Below are positions 11,016 to 22,857 of a stretch of DNA of 64,000 nt, piece by piece. The notes beneath the pieces are model-generated. The model made no database searches, was not told where the DNA came from, and worked only from the letters and a program-made list of their open reading frames with translations. Source of the stretch: Ancylostoma caninum (taxonomy: Eukaryota; Nematoda; Chromadorea; Rhabditida; Ancylostomatidae). The translations under genes and the position numbers were made by a program. Numbering within the stretch: the first letter of the stretch is position 1; every line of letters begins with the position of its first letter. The stretch lies in the NCBI GenBank assembly GCA_037903475.1, contig JBAJFG010000172.1, forward strand, positions 3,092,001 to 3,156,000, in the 5' to 3' direction.

Positions 11016-12969
11016 TTGCCTGAGGTAAAACCAAACTGAAATTACAATTTTCCGGGGCATTCTAGAATTGTAAGGGTTCCGGTTCTATTAGGGTGGTAAA
11101 TTGGAAATGTGCGCGTCTTTTTGCATGTGTTGCCGAACTCCTATCGCCAAACAATTAGAACTAGTATGTGGAAGAGCCGTTCTTGGAGGATTTTTAGATA
11201 CAGAGGCTATTAAGTATTTCTTTATTCCAGATTTCAAAGAAATTTATAAGAAGATCGACCGAAGTTTGCAAAATTCCATTAACTGTTTTGTGTCGTTAAA
11301 GAACGCAAAACTGCAGCGGAGCACTACCGCAAATCACATAAAGAATTAAGAGAATTTTTGTCGTGTACGTATCTGACCAAATTCATGCGAATCGTCTACC
11401 CGAAAATTGCCTCGAAAAATTGTGCGGTCTCCCTGCACCAAACCAACTGAACCAAAAATGTGACAGTCGGTCGATTCTCGGACTGTCCTGCCCTTTATAT
11501 CTATATCAAAAGTGGCGCTCTGATATCCTAGTGGACGAGCACTTGTGCTGTCAGACAAACACTTGCTTTCTTCGACGATGCTCCGTGTCGTGATTTCCCG
11601 GAGTCACTCAAGCAGTGGTAAGCGGACCTAGAGCCAACGCATCGGCGGAGCAACTACCAGGAAACCCGCGACCTGATACTGACGGGGCATGTAACCCGCC
11701 AAGGCCAGTAGCACGTTGGCTTGCGTCAGAATGCATGTATTTACCTGCCACGTAGTTCACAGCACACTGCTTGGACGAGCTGGCAGTGTGAGCGTGCGCT
11801 CAACGCCTCCGAGCAAACCTTGCAGACGTCGAGTTACCTCAGACTTGGAGTTGCTCCCTCCCTGTTCCCGTGGCCTGTGTACTGTTGAAGTCGACACAGT
11901 GACCATCATCTAACCATCATCCGCTGACTTGGCAACCGCTCCTCGCGATGGACTGACAACGAATGAACTTTCAGTACTGGCGCTTCGGTCATTTATATGT
12001 TTTCGGCAGAGGGGGCGGAGGAGCTTGGGGACCATGCGTGCGCGACCTGGCGAACACAACGATAACAGTAAAGAGTCGCACGAAGTCGCGACACTCCGCA
12101 TGGCAGAGGAAAATTAAAAAATCGCAATGAAACCAAAATTTGGGTTATCCGCTATTTCAGGTCCTAGCGCGACGACATCCCGCGGGAGAGCTGTCACTCT
12201 CTGCGTGGAGGATGTCGAAGGTTCAACATTACTAGTTCTGGATGATAATTGAGTTGAGATGTTGTGGTTTTGTTTTGAGAAAACATTTTATTCCATGCAA
12301 TACCGCGCATTCCCAATTTACCTCCCTCATAGAATATATGACTGCCGGTTTGACATGCTTTGTTCACCGGCAGTTGGAGCGCCAATCCAAGAGTTGTGGA
12401 TCACAATGGTATATGTGATTCCGTGCTTCGAGCGCCAATTTTTGGGGAGCCGGGTGATTCTGGAGACGGCGCCAAGACGCTGCATGAATAAATAACTTGC
12501 TTTCCAGGAAGGTTCGTACGCCTTGCTAGAGTTCCTCATGCACTTCTGAACAGTATAGAAAATGCGCGAGAAAAAAAATGCGAGAAAATGTGTGACAATC
12601 AAGGGAGCACATGATGCAGAAACCCTTTAATCCCGTCTTGGGCATTTGCAGCCGTTCTGCATCGAATCACGTATACCTTTGTGATCAGCAGCCAGTGGTG
12701 ATTCTTTTCACATGAGAACCTCTAAGGCGATTCTGGGGTGCGACGGTTCCTTTAAAGTGGTTGCGTGAAGCTAGCAATGAACTAGCAATTCTAGCACAGA
12801 TTACTCCTAAAAAGCAACTAGCAGTTAACAACAACTAGTAATGAAAATAATAAGAAATCATTTCAGAACGAACTTTTCTTACTACTAGCTAACTTTAACT
12901 TTTCAATTAAAAATCACTAGCCGACTGAGCTTCTGCGTGCTTTACAACTTTTCAACGATAAATTTACAG
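11016..12969. other. no gene supported
   Basis: An 82-codon plus-strand frame at 11101-11349 looks mildly protein-like but has no splice or family support. The rest holds only short frames. Confidence 0.35.
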
Positions 12970-13235
12970 ATAATCTCCGGCTGTTCTTCGGTGACGTATA
13001 TAACGTTACCGGCTACACATTCCTAGGTGGATATGCGTTTACACGTGTCTGCCGTGATAGTAAGGGAGAAGTTTGCTTCACAAGTGTGCGTCTGCGTGAA
13101 TATATCCTGACGGATAACAACAGCTACACATATGAATGGGAGAAGGGAGAAAAAATGATTGAGACTGAAATGAAGGACGTTTTCTACATTCCCGATATGA
13201 AATGCCATGGGAAGAAGACGAAGTATGTCACATGA
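12970..13235 (+). CDS. terminal exon of the cysteine-containing family
   Basis: The exon begins after acceptor AATTTACAG and runs 88 codons to a TGA. It encodes NLRLFFGDVYNVTGYTFLGG, then a region with two cysteines (RVCRDSKGEVCFTSVRLREY) and ends near HGKKTKYVT. Its entry phase needs one base from the previous exon, which is what the donor at 3989 provides. The 9-kb gap between them is filled with transposons, so whether they form one gene is inference. A diverged, longer-reading counterpart lies at about 18022-18351. The family is unknown to me; the exon itself looks intact. Confidence 0.5.
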
Positions 13236-13600
13236 ACGAAGATTAATATAAATAACATTAGGTGTTCACATAAGTCCTTGCGCTTCTTTCAGTAAGGATT
13301 TTTTCAAACCCTATTGCAATTTTCCGTAGCGTGCTCTACATACAACTTCTGAGAGCGCTCTCCTTCCTCTATAATCCTTCGCAGAACTATTAGATTACTC
13401 AATTCTTAGGGTCAAGAAGAAAGATGCCAATCCGAGGGGAAGCATCATTTCCTCCTTGTATTCAATAGTGACCAGAAAACACCTGATCTATTTGAACGTG
13501 TAAGCTCTGCAGAATATGACCGTGGAAAAACTTCATCGGTTGAATTGTTGGAGAGCCAGTATGCCGAATCTGGCAAACGTGGGTCCAACATTAACATGGA

Positions 13601-13891
13601 ATAGGATTAATAGATCCTTGCGAATGGGTTCTTCTAGTAGAATTACCTTATTTATATGCTAGCTTTGAGAAATATGATGTCCACCTAGACCATACGATTC
13701 CACTGGAGCAAGTCCCAGGTCTTCGCAACCGAAATCAGTTCATGGATGGGGTTATTGAGACCAAGTATTCATTGTTTATAACTTCTTTTAGAGGAAGAAT
13801 AGAGCTTTCGAACATGTATGACTTACATTCAAAAGTTAAAAATAGGTGGAGAAAAGTGTATCCGAAAAAAAAGCTCGAGGACTTATGTTAA
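13601..13891 (+). other. open frame without a start codon
   Basis: A 97-codon frame with protein-like composition (IDPCEWVLLVELPYLYASF, later NRWRKVYPKKKLEDLC) ends at a TAA. It has no initiator and no clear acceptor. It may be an exon or a decayed repeat, and I cannot identify it. Confidence 0.25.
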
Positions 13892-14089
13892 CACCTAATA
13901 CACAAGAAGAGTATGTGAAAAGTATTGAAGATCGAAGAAGCACTACTGCATTGCAGGCAACACAAAAGAGATCGCTAAGCCTTCAGTTAGGTTGGTATTT
14001 ATAATTAATGCGGCTTTTTTCGCGACTTCTCTTCTCGTCAAATATCGAAGTTTTTCGAACTGTTTTCCCGCAAAGACAATCCTCTTTCT

Positions 14090-15610
14090 GTCAATTCAAC
14101 ACAAATGCTGTCAATAGTCGTATTCACATTTGCCATCTTATGTTCCATCATTTCACCAGAGGTTGGAATGCTACACAGTCATTTTGTTTTCTTTTGGTGG
14201 AATAAACAACCAGCTAGCCCAAGCAAATTGAAAGATGACTCATATTCATAGTATACAGAAGAAGAATGAATACTAGTATGCATATTCATAATATGCAGAT
14301 GGAGAAAGAAGAGGTCACCGATCATATTTCGGGCACGAGGAACTGTGGGCAGCCGTGAAAGAGGATGAAAGCTTGACAACGAGAATGCTGGACGGAATCC
14401 TTAAAGGCAGCACCCACGGAAACTTTCGCCTCTCAGATTTTGACTTTTCGGGGAACTTGAGCACAATCCGGATAGTTTTCGTACAAGGTGAGCAGCGGAG
14501 ACGGCCTGCGTTCAACTCTTTTAGTTCTTTGTGATGACGACAACTTTGGACAAGATGCCGCGTGTGTCGCTCTTTTCTTTCGTTGCGTCAGCGCAGCAAA
14601 ATCAGCTGTTTTGCTACAATCCTCGTGAGATTCGCCGCAATTTGTTACATCGTAGGTCCTTTTGCTGGTTTTTCCGTGATTTTGTTGATTTCGTAACCCT
14701 TCCCTATCAGCATTACACGTTGTCTGTACCTCTTTAACCATTGTTGCATCTAGTTTTTGTCAAAATTTCAATTTTGAATTATTCTTGCTCCATTGTGGAA
14801 TTCCATGAAGTTTTGATTAGCAAGCGGCATCTTTCTTGAGCGGTATACATTTTCCAATGGTTACTCCTTCTGCTACAGTGTGGAAAGGCTGCATTTCAGA
14901 ATAAAATTAGTGGTTGTGCGAAAATCCAGTCGGTGAAAGGGCGGCTCTATCGATCTTTTGATCTCGGTCATCACTCTATAGCCCGTGCAACTCGACCACA
15001 ACCGTTGCACATTAGCGAACAAAGAACTTCCAAAAACAACGCTTTTTTGCTACAAGAACGTTTCAGCATTATGGAGGAGTTAAGCAGATAGTTAAGCAGC
15101 CTTGATACCACCAGAATATGCTGAAATCCTTCAGACAAAAATTTCCGTGGGTGCTGCCTTCAATGTGGGCCGTTCGATGGTCGTTCTTCTTCTCAAAAAA
15201 CTCGGAAAAGCATTGATTTAGCTGGGTACTCAACGAATTCTCAGCAACACAGCCGAATGGTTCGAATTTTCACCGCTTTGCTGTAGCACAACGAGCGAAT
15301 TCCGTTCTTGAAGGATCTCGTCACTCGAATCTCGTCCTCCTTTAGGGCTGGCAACATTTTTGAACGTAGAAATCTGATCGTTCATCTCTTCAATCTTCAA
15401 CTATGAGGATTGTAGTGCCCTAGTTGAGCTACTCAAGTATTTTCTACTTGGCTTTGCTGATTGTTTTTTTGGCCAAAATTTCGTTAAGATCACGAAATGG
15501 CTGTGTCGCATTCCAACCCTTCCCGAAATGGTAGAGCATGCTATGGCAAATGTAAAGATGATTTCCAATGGCATCCTTACCACATGGAATACGAGCATTT
15601 TTCTCACATA
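14090..15610. repeat. diverged inverted repeat pair
   Basis: The sequence near 14100-14190 (TTCACATTTGCCATC, CCATCATTTC, GGTTGGAATGCTACACAG) matches the reverse complement of about 15490-15590 (TTTACATTTGCCATAGC, CTACCATTTC, GGTTGGAATGCGACACAG). A second pair, TTTCCGTGGGTGCTGCCTT, lies at about 14405-14423 (minus) and 15146-15164 (plus). These look like two old, oppositely oriented copies of one repeat. No transposase can be read. Confidence 0.45.
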
Positions 15611-17120
15611 AAACCATTTGGAAGGCCTTAATTTTCAAAGAGAAGTCACGAAAAAAACCATATTAATTATGCACCAACCTCATAGAAAAGTTACAAACAT
15701 ATCAGCCATTTTTTATTGCTCATGTTGAATGCTTCTCCTGCACGACGTTGTAGGAGTGATCTCCATATAATCCTGCATCAGTCTTACGAACCATTCGGCA
15801 TACAACTGCTTTGAAGGCCAGGCCTCTTTACCCCCCTCACAACTTCGTCAACTTGTCGAGCTTTTACCAAGGCCTGAGACGGACGTGGTGATGACTACGT
15901 GCGGCACGGCATGGAAGATTTTCAGGCGTAGTAAAAGAGGTCAGAATGAGCACGAGAAATGAAACTTTGCTGATATGTTTGTCTTTTATACCTTCACATG
16001 AATTTTATACTTATATTTGTGTTGCGTACTTTACAGTAATGGTTTTTCATGCACTCAACCCTCTTTACGCACCCTACACACATCCAATGGGAACAAGAGG
16101 TATAGGTTAGTATACACTGTTGCTGTCCTGTTCTATTATATTTTCTGTTATTCTCAGTTCTTCGCCAGCTGCGGTGAAATCTGAAAACGGCTTACATATG
16201 ATTAGCCCGAATCCTCTTTATATGCGAGAAAGTGTCAGCTTCACGTGAGGGTATGGGAACTGAATTTAAATGCATGCATATGAGATTCTACGGCTGTTTG
16301 CTCACAGTAGCTATGGTCGTATATTCTTTTCGAGTTGTTGAACCTGATTCCTATTTTTTTCCAAGCTTTTTGAGGAGGGCGATTATGTGAGTTAGATGCG
16401 GGTCTTCCTCCTTCAACGCTGTCACTAGATTGCAATTGATATCTTTCCCTACCCTCTTTCTCCTTTGAACATATGAAAGTACCAAAGTATAACATTCGGC
16501 GTGTGAACAAGCCAGCAAACGTTCTTTAGCAACTTATTCCTCTTGGAGATGTAGACGCTGTAAGAGTTGGTCTGCGACGGCGCAATGCACTCGCATTAGC
16601 ATGCGGTCGGTTCCGCTGCTTCTTCTCACCCAGATGACAGGGAGACCGCATATCGTATAAGTCCGTTTCAGGCCAACTCTTTGCATCCGTATGCTTGATA
16701 TATAATAGTTGCTTTGGGATGTGTAGGAATCGGGGTTTAGCGACTGCTTTGGGTTGCATTGCATAGGGGTTTTAATGTCAATGTGCATGTTTTTCAGTGT
16801 TTTCTTTTAGTCGTTAATAAATGATTCCTTTTTTTCATGTCTTGCACTGCAGTGATGCCAAATTCTGAGGTGTATACAATAAACAGTAGACACCGAGAGA
16901 AATATTCAGAAGCAGGGAGACCGCACAATTTCATTCCATAAGCGGTGACTGTCCGCTTACATATCACAGTACTTGAGAAGCTTGCCAAATCCATAGTCAC
17001 AGATTTTAGAAGAATACTTCCAAATTCTTTTGGATCCACCACCATTTTCAATGAGTCCTTGTAGTTCATAGGTCCCAAGCCACTCTTGTTGGGTGTTCGT
17101 TGATCGGTGCTCCGTTACAG
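15611..17120. other. no gene supported
   Basis: Part of 16290-16400 resembles 19230-19330 (CAGTAGCTATGGTCGTATATTC against TAGTAGCTACGGTTGCATATTC, shown in part). This suggests an old duplicate of the downstream end of the gene at 19312-19713. No intact exon is seen. Confidence 0.3.
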
Positions 17121-18351
17121 ACAACATGCGACTTCTATAGCAGCAAAAATCCAAGAACAACTGTTAAAAAAACGGATGTTCGATATATAGAGACAATAGT
17201 GCATAAAGTGTCTCTCCCTGTTCGTCCACTACGCGCCTACAATCAAGTTTCAACAGATGCTTGCAAGCCCCGTGACCATAAGCGGGAAATGTCCATCGGT
17301 GTGACATTTTTTATCTCTAAGTGCAAGTCACCTTACAGTACCGTGTACTCCAAAGATCCAGATTTGTGTGAATGGACCAAGGTCAGATGCGGGTATGACA
17401 TCGCCTGCTTCATCAAGATTTTAGCCCAACACTAATTTTTGATTTTCAGGATGGACTTCTTCCAGAACATCATGAATGGAATAGAATTTTTTCACGTTTT
17501 CACGCTAAGTGACCCCTTTTTCATATTTCCACACTTTTTTTTCAAATCTTTACGGTCCTTTTCATACCTTTTTCCATAAAAGCGAAGGCACCACAAGCGA
17601 AAAATACATTTGACCTTCAACATTAGTCATTCCCTTACTCTGACGTTCCAGGGGCGATATGTTTGGGGAAAGATTTTTGTTGCCCACATATGATATTTTT
17701 TCAGGAGCAAATTTGTTAGGCAATGCAATTTCCTGGAGAATCATTGGACAGATTCCTGTATATACAAAAGACGGAAGATTAGAGTTGACGAGGCACATTT
17801 TGGGTGCGTGGCTATGCAAAGGTGAAGAGTTTTCACCTATGTAGCACCATTTCACCATTATGCTGGAGGAAAATTAATTAAATGCTATTAATAGTCAGAG
17901 ATAAGAGTATCAAGAAGCCCTTCGTAAAATGAGCGAAGCTTCTCAATGGAAGAAAGTCAATGTTCGAATGAATTTCCGGTTATTTTCAATTTTTTCAACA
18001 ACATTTTTAAATAATCTTCAGCTGTTCTTCGGTGAGATATACGTTACCGGCTACACATTCTTTAGTGAACATGCGTCTCCACGTCGATGCCACTTGAAAA
18101 ACGGAAAGGACTGCTTAACATCTGTGCCGATACGTGAACACAAACTGACGAATGACGTCGGCTGCACATATGAATCGACGAAGGAAGCAGACATGATTGA
18201 GAGCGAAATGACGCACACGTTCTACATTTACAGTATGAGTTGCTTAGGTATGCACAGTAAGCGCCGATGGAAATGCGTTTTTCACGGACTCATGCACGCG
18301 ACGCATCCGCACCGCTCGCGCTACAATTGTCGCCGTGGCAGCCAACCGTAG
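17121..18351 (+). pseudogene. second, decayed copy of the cysteine-containing family
   Basis: Exon 1 is 17121-17392 (acceptor CCGTTACAG) and exon 2 is 17450-17508, the same 59 bp as in copy 1. They keep the start (TTCDFYSS) and the end (KVRCG, then MDFFQNIMNGIEF) in frame. The middle of exon 1 aligns with copy 1 only after frame changes. The third-exon counterpart starts near 18022 with LFFGEIYVTGYTF, but the acceptor used in copy 1 (TTTACAG) reads TTTTTAA here. The remaining CTTCAG acceptor would give the wrong phase, and the normal stop is replaced by a longer reading tail. I infer an inactive copy. Confidence 0.5.
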
Positions 18352-19311
18352 AGTTCCCTTGGTACCAACTAGTCTTCCCGAAAGTTGGCACATCGAAAAG
18401 GATGAAAGACTATCAAGAATACCCTATGAATTGCCACTACGGCGTCGATTCCAGCGCAAACGGCGACGTCGCGTCGCGTGCTTCCTGAATTCGCGAAAAA
18501 CGCACTTCCATGGACGTTCACTGTATAGAAGATTGCTGTTCTGTTTCATTTTCCCCAATATAGGAGATTGCTGTTCTGTTTCATTTTCCCCAATTTCCAT
18601 TCTCAGCGTGTTACAACTAACATTTGTCGATTATATCAAAAGTATGGGGGGGGGGCGTCTATCCGCTATGGGCGTGGCTTTTCGCGAATAAAAAACCACA
18701 CTGCCGGATAAACAGCTGCAAGACCGGATTAAGCGTTGCGTCTCACAGAACCTCTGTACTTCACCGTTTTTCTCTAAAAGATCAAAAAGATCTTTGCTTT
18801 ATAAAAAAAATAGACTAGACATATACAAGGTGTATAAAGTCAGGGTTAAAAATCTGTATCTAGTGCTTATCACGGCGTGAAAGGAAGACTTCCTTATGGA
18901 AATATGCAAGAAGAGACCTTTCTCTTCATTTTTTTAACACGGGGAAAAATAATACCTTTCAAATATAATCATATAGAATCTATTAAAAACGAGCATTTTG
19001 ATTCTCAGACAATTTGGATAAACATCCATCGCGGAGCTGTTTATCCGAATTTTCTCCATGTCCCTTGCACGTGTGAAGGGGCGGCACTCCCTACAGCCAA
19101 ACAGCTACATATACACCCAAAAAAAAACAGAAACGACCGTATTTTCAGCACTAGCCTTCTTTGGGCATAATAAAACAGTAGCACAAGATTGAGAATAGGA
19201 ACTGAATTTCAGTCTATTATTAGACTTTATCGAAGTTCATCTATAGTAGCTACGGTTGCATATTCTCATCGTATTAATTTGTCAACCACTATTCCTAACA
19301 TTTTCCTCAAT
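18352..19311. repeat. 35-bp tandem duplication; otherwise nothing seen
   Basis: A 35-bp unit containing GATTGCTGTTCTGTTTCATT occurs twice in a row at 18525-18594. A run of ten Gs lies near 18647. No exon is supported in the rest of this stretch. Confidence 0.5.
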
Positions 19312-19713
19312 TTAGGAAGGACTGGTGTTCCAGTTTGAACTGTGCTTGAGTGTAAGTGTGTTCAACGTATCTTTATTCATCAACTTCTGCTCATCCTTCT
19401 CTTGCTCTGTAATGTTCATTGCCCTATCATGGTCGCCCATTCTCCTGAAATCGTTTATGAAGATCATCTGTAGAGGTATAATAACTTCATCATGAACAAT
19501 AGTTTTTCACTAAATCCATTTTTCACCTGTTCGGTTCCGCAGTCGTCATTAATACACTTCTTCTTACAGACAAAGTATTCCGGGAAGATAAATGAGCACG
19601 GTGATGAATACCAGTATCCGTCTCGGAAAAACTCGTCGTCATCCTTATGTTGCATCTGCAATCGTAGCAGAATTGCTCTATTTTTTTTTAAATTTTGTTC
19701 TTGTTGATGTAAC
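19312..19713 (-). CDS. unrecognised cysteine-containing protein, C-terminal two exons
   Basis: Exon 19527-19713 (acceptor CTTTGCAG, donor CAG/GTGAAA) joins in phase 0 to exon 19312-19467 (acceptor CTCTACAG), which ends in TAA. The product reads from LHQQEQNLKKN through EFFRDGYWYSSPCSFIFPEY and FVCKKKCINDDCGTEQ. It continues into an acidic and basic tail, INDFRRMGDHDRAMNITEQE, and ends NWNTSPS. Four cysteines fall within 21 residues (C-x11-C-x3-C-x4-C). The first exon enters in phase 2, so at least one upstream exon is missing from the model. The coding frame differs from the longer frame that reads through the intron. Family unknown. Confidence 0.45.
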
Positions 19714-20699
19714 CTGCAAAGGTGTTGTCCCCTCTTATAGGATCCAAAATTTGAAAATTCGCTTGTCAAAAACCAATTGAAAATTCGAAAGATAAGAAAG
19801 AAAAATAAAACAAAATGGAGGTAAGAAATTAAAAACATCTGATATGTAATTTTTATCTGTTTTTCAAAGCAATCCTAAAATGTCTGCCTACCCTTTCCAT
19901 AAGGAGGTGGAAAAAATGACGAATACTATTCTCCTCAAACAATAAATTTTAGCACAGTCGGAATGCTTTTTGGTTTGTGAACAAATTTTTGGAATGACTT
20001 CTAGAAAACTTAAACAAAACTAACAAGGGAAGAGCACGAAATTATGCTGCCATCCCAGGACAAGACCTATATGGTTAGAATGCCTGTCCAACATGATGTT
20101 ACAGGCTGTACTTGAAATCTGCTAAATCGTTTACAGAAGCTCAGAATTACCACAGAAAAGAACTGGCAAAAACTGATTCGAAATCAGCGTTGCGAGCTGT
20201 ATAAGGCAGTCCAGAATTCGCTGCGGAAGAAACGGAAGGTACGCACACTGCCGGAGTATCGTTCCCGAATCAGCATGGTTGGAGGTCATCGATGTGGAAC
20301 TCTGTGCTTCTGCGAACCATTTAGCAAGTTTCAAGTACAGCCTCTAACATCACGCTGCACATGCTCTCTAACCACAAGTCGAAATCCTCTACTCGGAACT
20401 GAGCTGCGAACCCTAACGTAGGCGTCGCGCACATCACGAATCTGCAGGAACACACACAGTAACGACTTACCTGCAGAAAACGGCGAACTGCCGTCGCGTG
20501 CACGCCCGGTCGGCCAGTGCGCCAGGTTATGCATTTAAACGCATGTGGGCTGCTACCGATTCCCTTTCTCTGTGCTGGGACCCATTTGCGCACGCAGGGC
20601 GCCGCCGATTTCACCACCGGATATGAGCAATACACCCCCAAAAACCCCAAAATCCGGCAAAATCACAGACACGATGGTTTTGACGGGTGCTACCTTCAA

Positions 20700-22310
20700 G
20701 CCCAGACCACTAAGTCGGTGACGATTCGTACAGCACCAGGCCTCGACCGGAACATCTGAAGAATCTACCGTGAGTTCTCATCAACCTTGGCTAGGCTTTT
20801 CACGCGGTACCTGTCGGAATGCAAGGTACCTAACCAATGAAAGATCAGCAGGACCCTGCTGCTGTAGAACAACAACAACAAAACTCGCAGGACATCGGCA
20901 ATTGTCGCCCCATCTGCCTACTGTCCATCGTCTACAAACTCTTCACGCGAGTGATCCTTAACGGGATTGAAAGGAAGCTATACTGTAGATGAAGGACAGT
21001 CGTAAAAGAAAGCAGGGTTTTGAAAAGGATGCAGTACTATCGTTCACATACACAAGGTCACTAGACTCATCAAAGTATGGCGAGAGTATAAGACGCCCTA
21101 CTCTTTCACATTTATTCATTTGAAGAAAGCCTTTGTCCCTATTGAGACAGAAGCGGTTCTGGAAGCCCTGGACAAAGAGCATACCTACCCAGTATATTAA
21201 GACACACTAAGATAGATCGTGAGCTCCACAGCAACTTTACGACCAGGATTTCTCCATTCTACAACGGCATCACCATCGATGTCAAGAGAGGGGTTCGACG
21301 AGGCGACAGATTTCTCCATTCTACAACGGCATCACCATCGACGTCAAGAGAGAGGTTCGACAAGGCGACACCATGCCGCCAAAACTATTCAGCGCTGCTC
21401 TCGAGGACGTCATGCGGAGATTAGATGGGACGAGATGGGAGTGCAAGTTGATGGCCGGGGACTTAACCAATTTTGCTTCGCTATCGACTTCGTCCTTATA
21501 ACACAAACCATCAGCTAAGCGGAACGAATGCTGACCGACTCCGATGACGCATCTGGAAAGATCTGTCTTCAACTGAATCTGACGAAGACGATGTTCATAA
21601 AAGACGAATGCTTCCTATATGTTCCATTCTCGCTCAACAGAAAGACCATATCCGAATGCTCCAATACGTATATCTAGGCTGGAAAGTCAGCATGAGCAGT
21701 GACCTCGCTCCAGAGCTGGGCAGGAGGAAGCTAGCTTGGAGAGCTTACGAGAGCGTCGAGGACGTACTGAAAAAAATGAAGAACACCAAGCCTTGTGCCC
21801 AGCGCCCAGCTCTTTAAAACAACACTTCTCCTTGCTTTGACGTACGCCTCAGAAACGTGTGCGCTGCGCGAGCAGGATCAGAACGCGGTCAGCATCGTTG
21901 AACGCTGTACCGAGAGGGTGGTGCTTAGAATAACTTGCCAGGGAAGGCAGGAATACGGAGTTCCACCCTACGTCAATAGCCGAAGATCAGAGACGTTGCC
22001 GCTTACGTCACGTTAGGTAAGATCAGGTGGTCCGGACACGTGATGCGTCTTAAGGACAACCGTTGGACAGGAGCAGTAAGCGACTGGACTACACGAAACG
22101 TCAAGAGCAGGAAGACTACCGACCTCATGGTCAGGCTAGTTCACGAAGTCCTTCAAAGGAAGATATGACGTTCTCGGTGTCCTTCGAACGGACAGAATCC
22201 ATTAAACAACGCTGGCTCGCGAACGAGACGAATGAAAGGATTGCTAGCGCCTGCTTGATTTACCCGAAGATCAACGGGAGTCAAGGTGATCAAGGTGGTA
22301 GGTGTTGTGT
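20700..22310 (+). pseudogene. decayed RTE-like non-LTR retrotransposon
   Basis: The plus strand carries fragments of a reverse transcriptase in several frames. These include DIGNCRPICLLSIVYKLFTR-like sequence near 20890-20950, ISPFYNGITIDVKR and RQGDTMPPKLFSAALEDVMR near 21310-21420, then LAPELGRRK and the downstream LTYASETCALREQDQNAVS and TKRQEQ segments. The order matches the C-terminal half of RTE-type elements common in strongylid genomes. Stops and frameshifts break it throughout, and the catalytic FADD region is altered. It ends close to a GTCAAGGTGATCAAGGTG tail near 22,300. It lies antisense to, and just downstream of, the lectin gene at 22351-22857. Confidence 0.8.
21251..21376 (+). 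repeat. 63-bp tandem duplication inside the RTE remnant
   Basis: The segment CTCCATTCTACAACGGCATC through GTTCGACGAGGCGACA occurs twice, 63 bp apart, with three to four differences. The unit length keeps the reading frame. Confidence 0.8.
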
Positions 22311-22350
22311 TCAGCAAGGTTCATCTGACAAAGATGTGGGAAAAACCTAC

Positions 22351-22857
22351 GAAAAAACATCCATAAAAATCAGCCTCGAAGGCTTTTGGATCTCGTCTCG
22401 AGAAGTCTACCATCGAACCGTCCATCCACCTCAAACTGCCCGAATCTCGTCTCAAGCCAATCATAACCTTGCCAGGCTTACTATAACGTCCAACCAGATC
22501 TGAAGATCTCACATATCGACTACAAAGATCTGCTCTACAAGCACATTACTATATCTAGTTCTTAGCTCCACGTGTAGCCCACCGTTCACAAATTTGTTCT
22601 CTTCTTCGCTGTGAATAGAGACCAGACGTGCTCCCCAATCCCGACATTTCCAATCCGGGAGTCTGTATGTAGTAGAAGCGTCACCTCGGTATGCCTGGAA
22701 GATAAATTAGAAAGTTAAGGTTAGTCCTCTTATAACCACAGTTGCTCACTATGTAATGGAAACCAGTCGCTTCTAATTTTGTCCAATTTGTCATCCTTTC
22801 GACATGCGCATTGCATACGGCAGACATCGTAGCGATAGTGATCCAGATGGTGATCAT
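22351..22857 (-). CDS. secreted C-type lectin, 3' end missing
   Basis: Three exons splice in phase: 22750-22857, 22583-22694 and 22351-22499. The start gives a signal peptide (MITIWITIATMSAVCNA). The mature part reads NWTKLEATGFHYI, then DWKCRDWGARLVSIHSEEEN and KFVNDLVGR. The last exon has KVMIGLRRDSGSLRWMDGS and FYGCFF. WGA-LVSIHSEEEN and IGL...RW.DG are hallmarks of the C-type lectin fold; the usual WIGL has M for W. The final donor (TTC/GTAGGT) is present but the exon with the last cysteines is not seen. An antisense RTE element starts about 40 bp further on. The gene is either split by a long intron or truncated by that insertion. Confidence 0.75.

Noticed and set aside
11101..11349. 82-codon plus-strand frame as a gene
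   Set aside because: Mildly protein-like, but with no homologue that I recognise, no acceptor or donor context and no conserved copy in the window.
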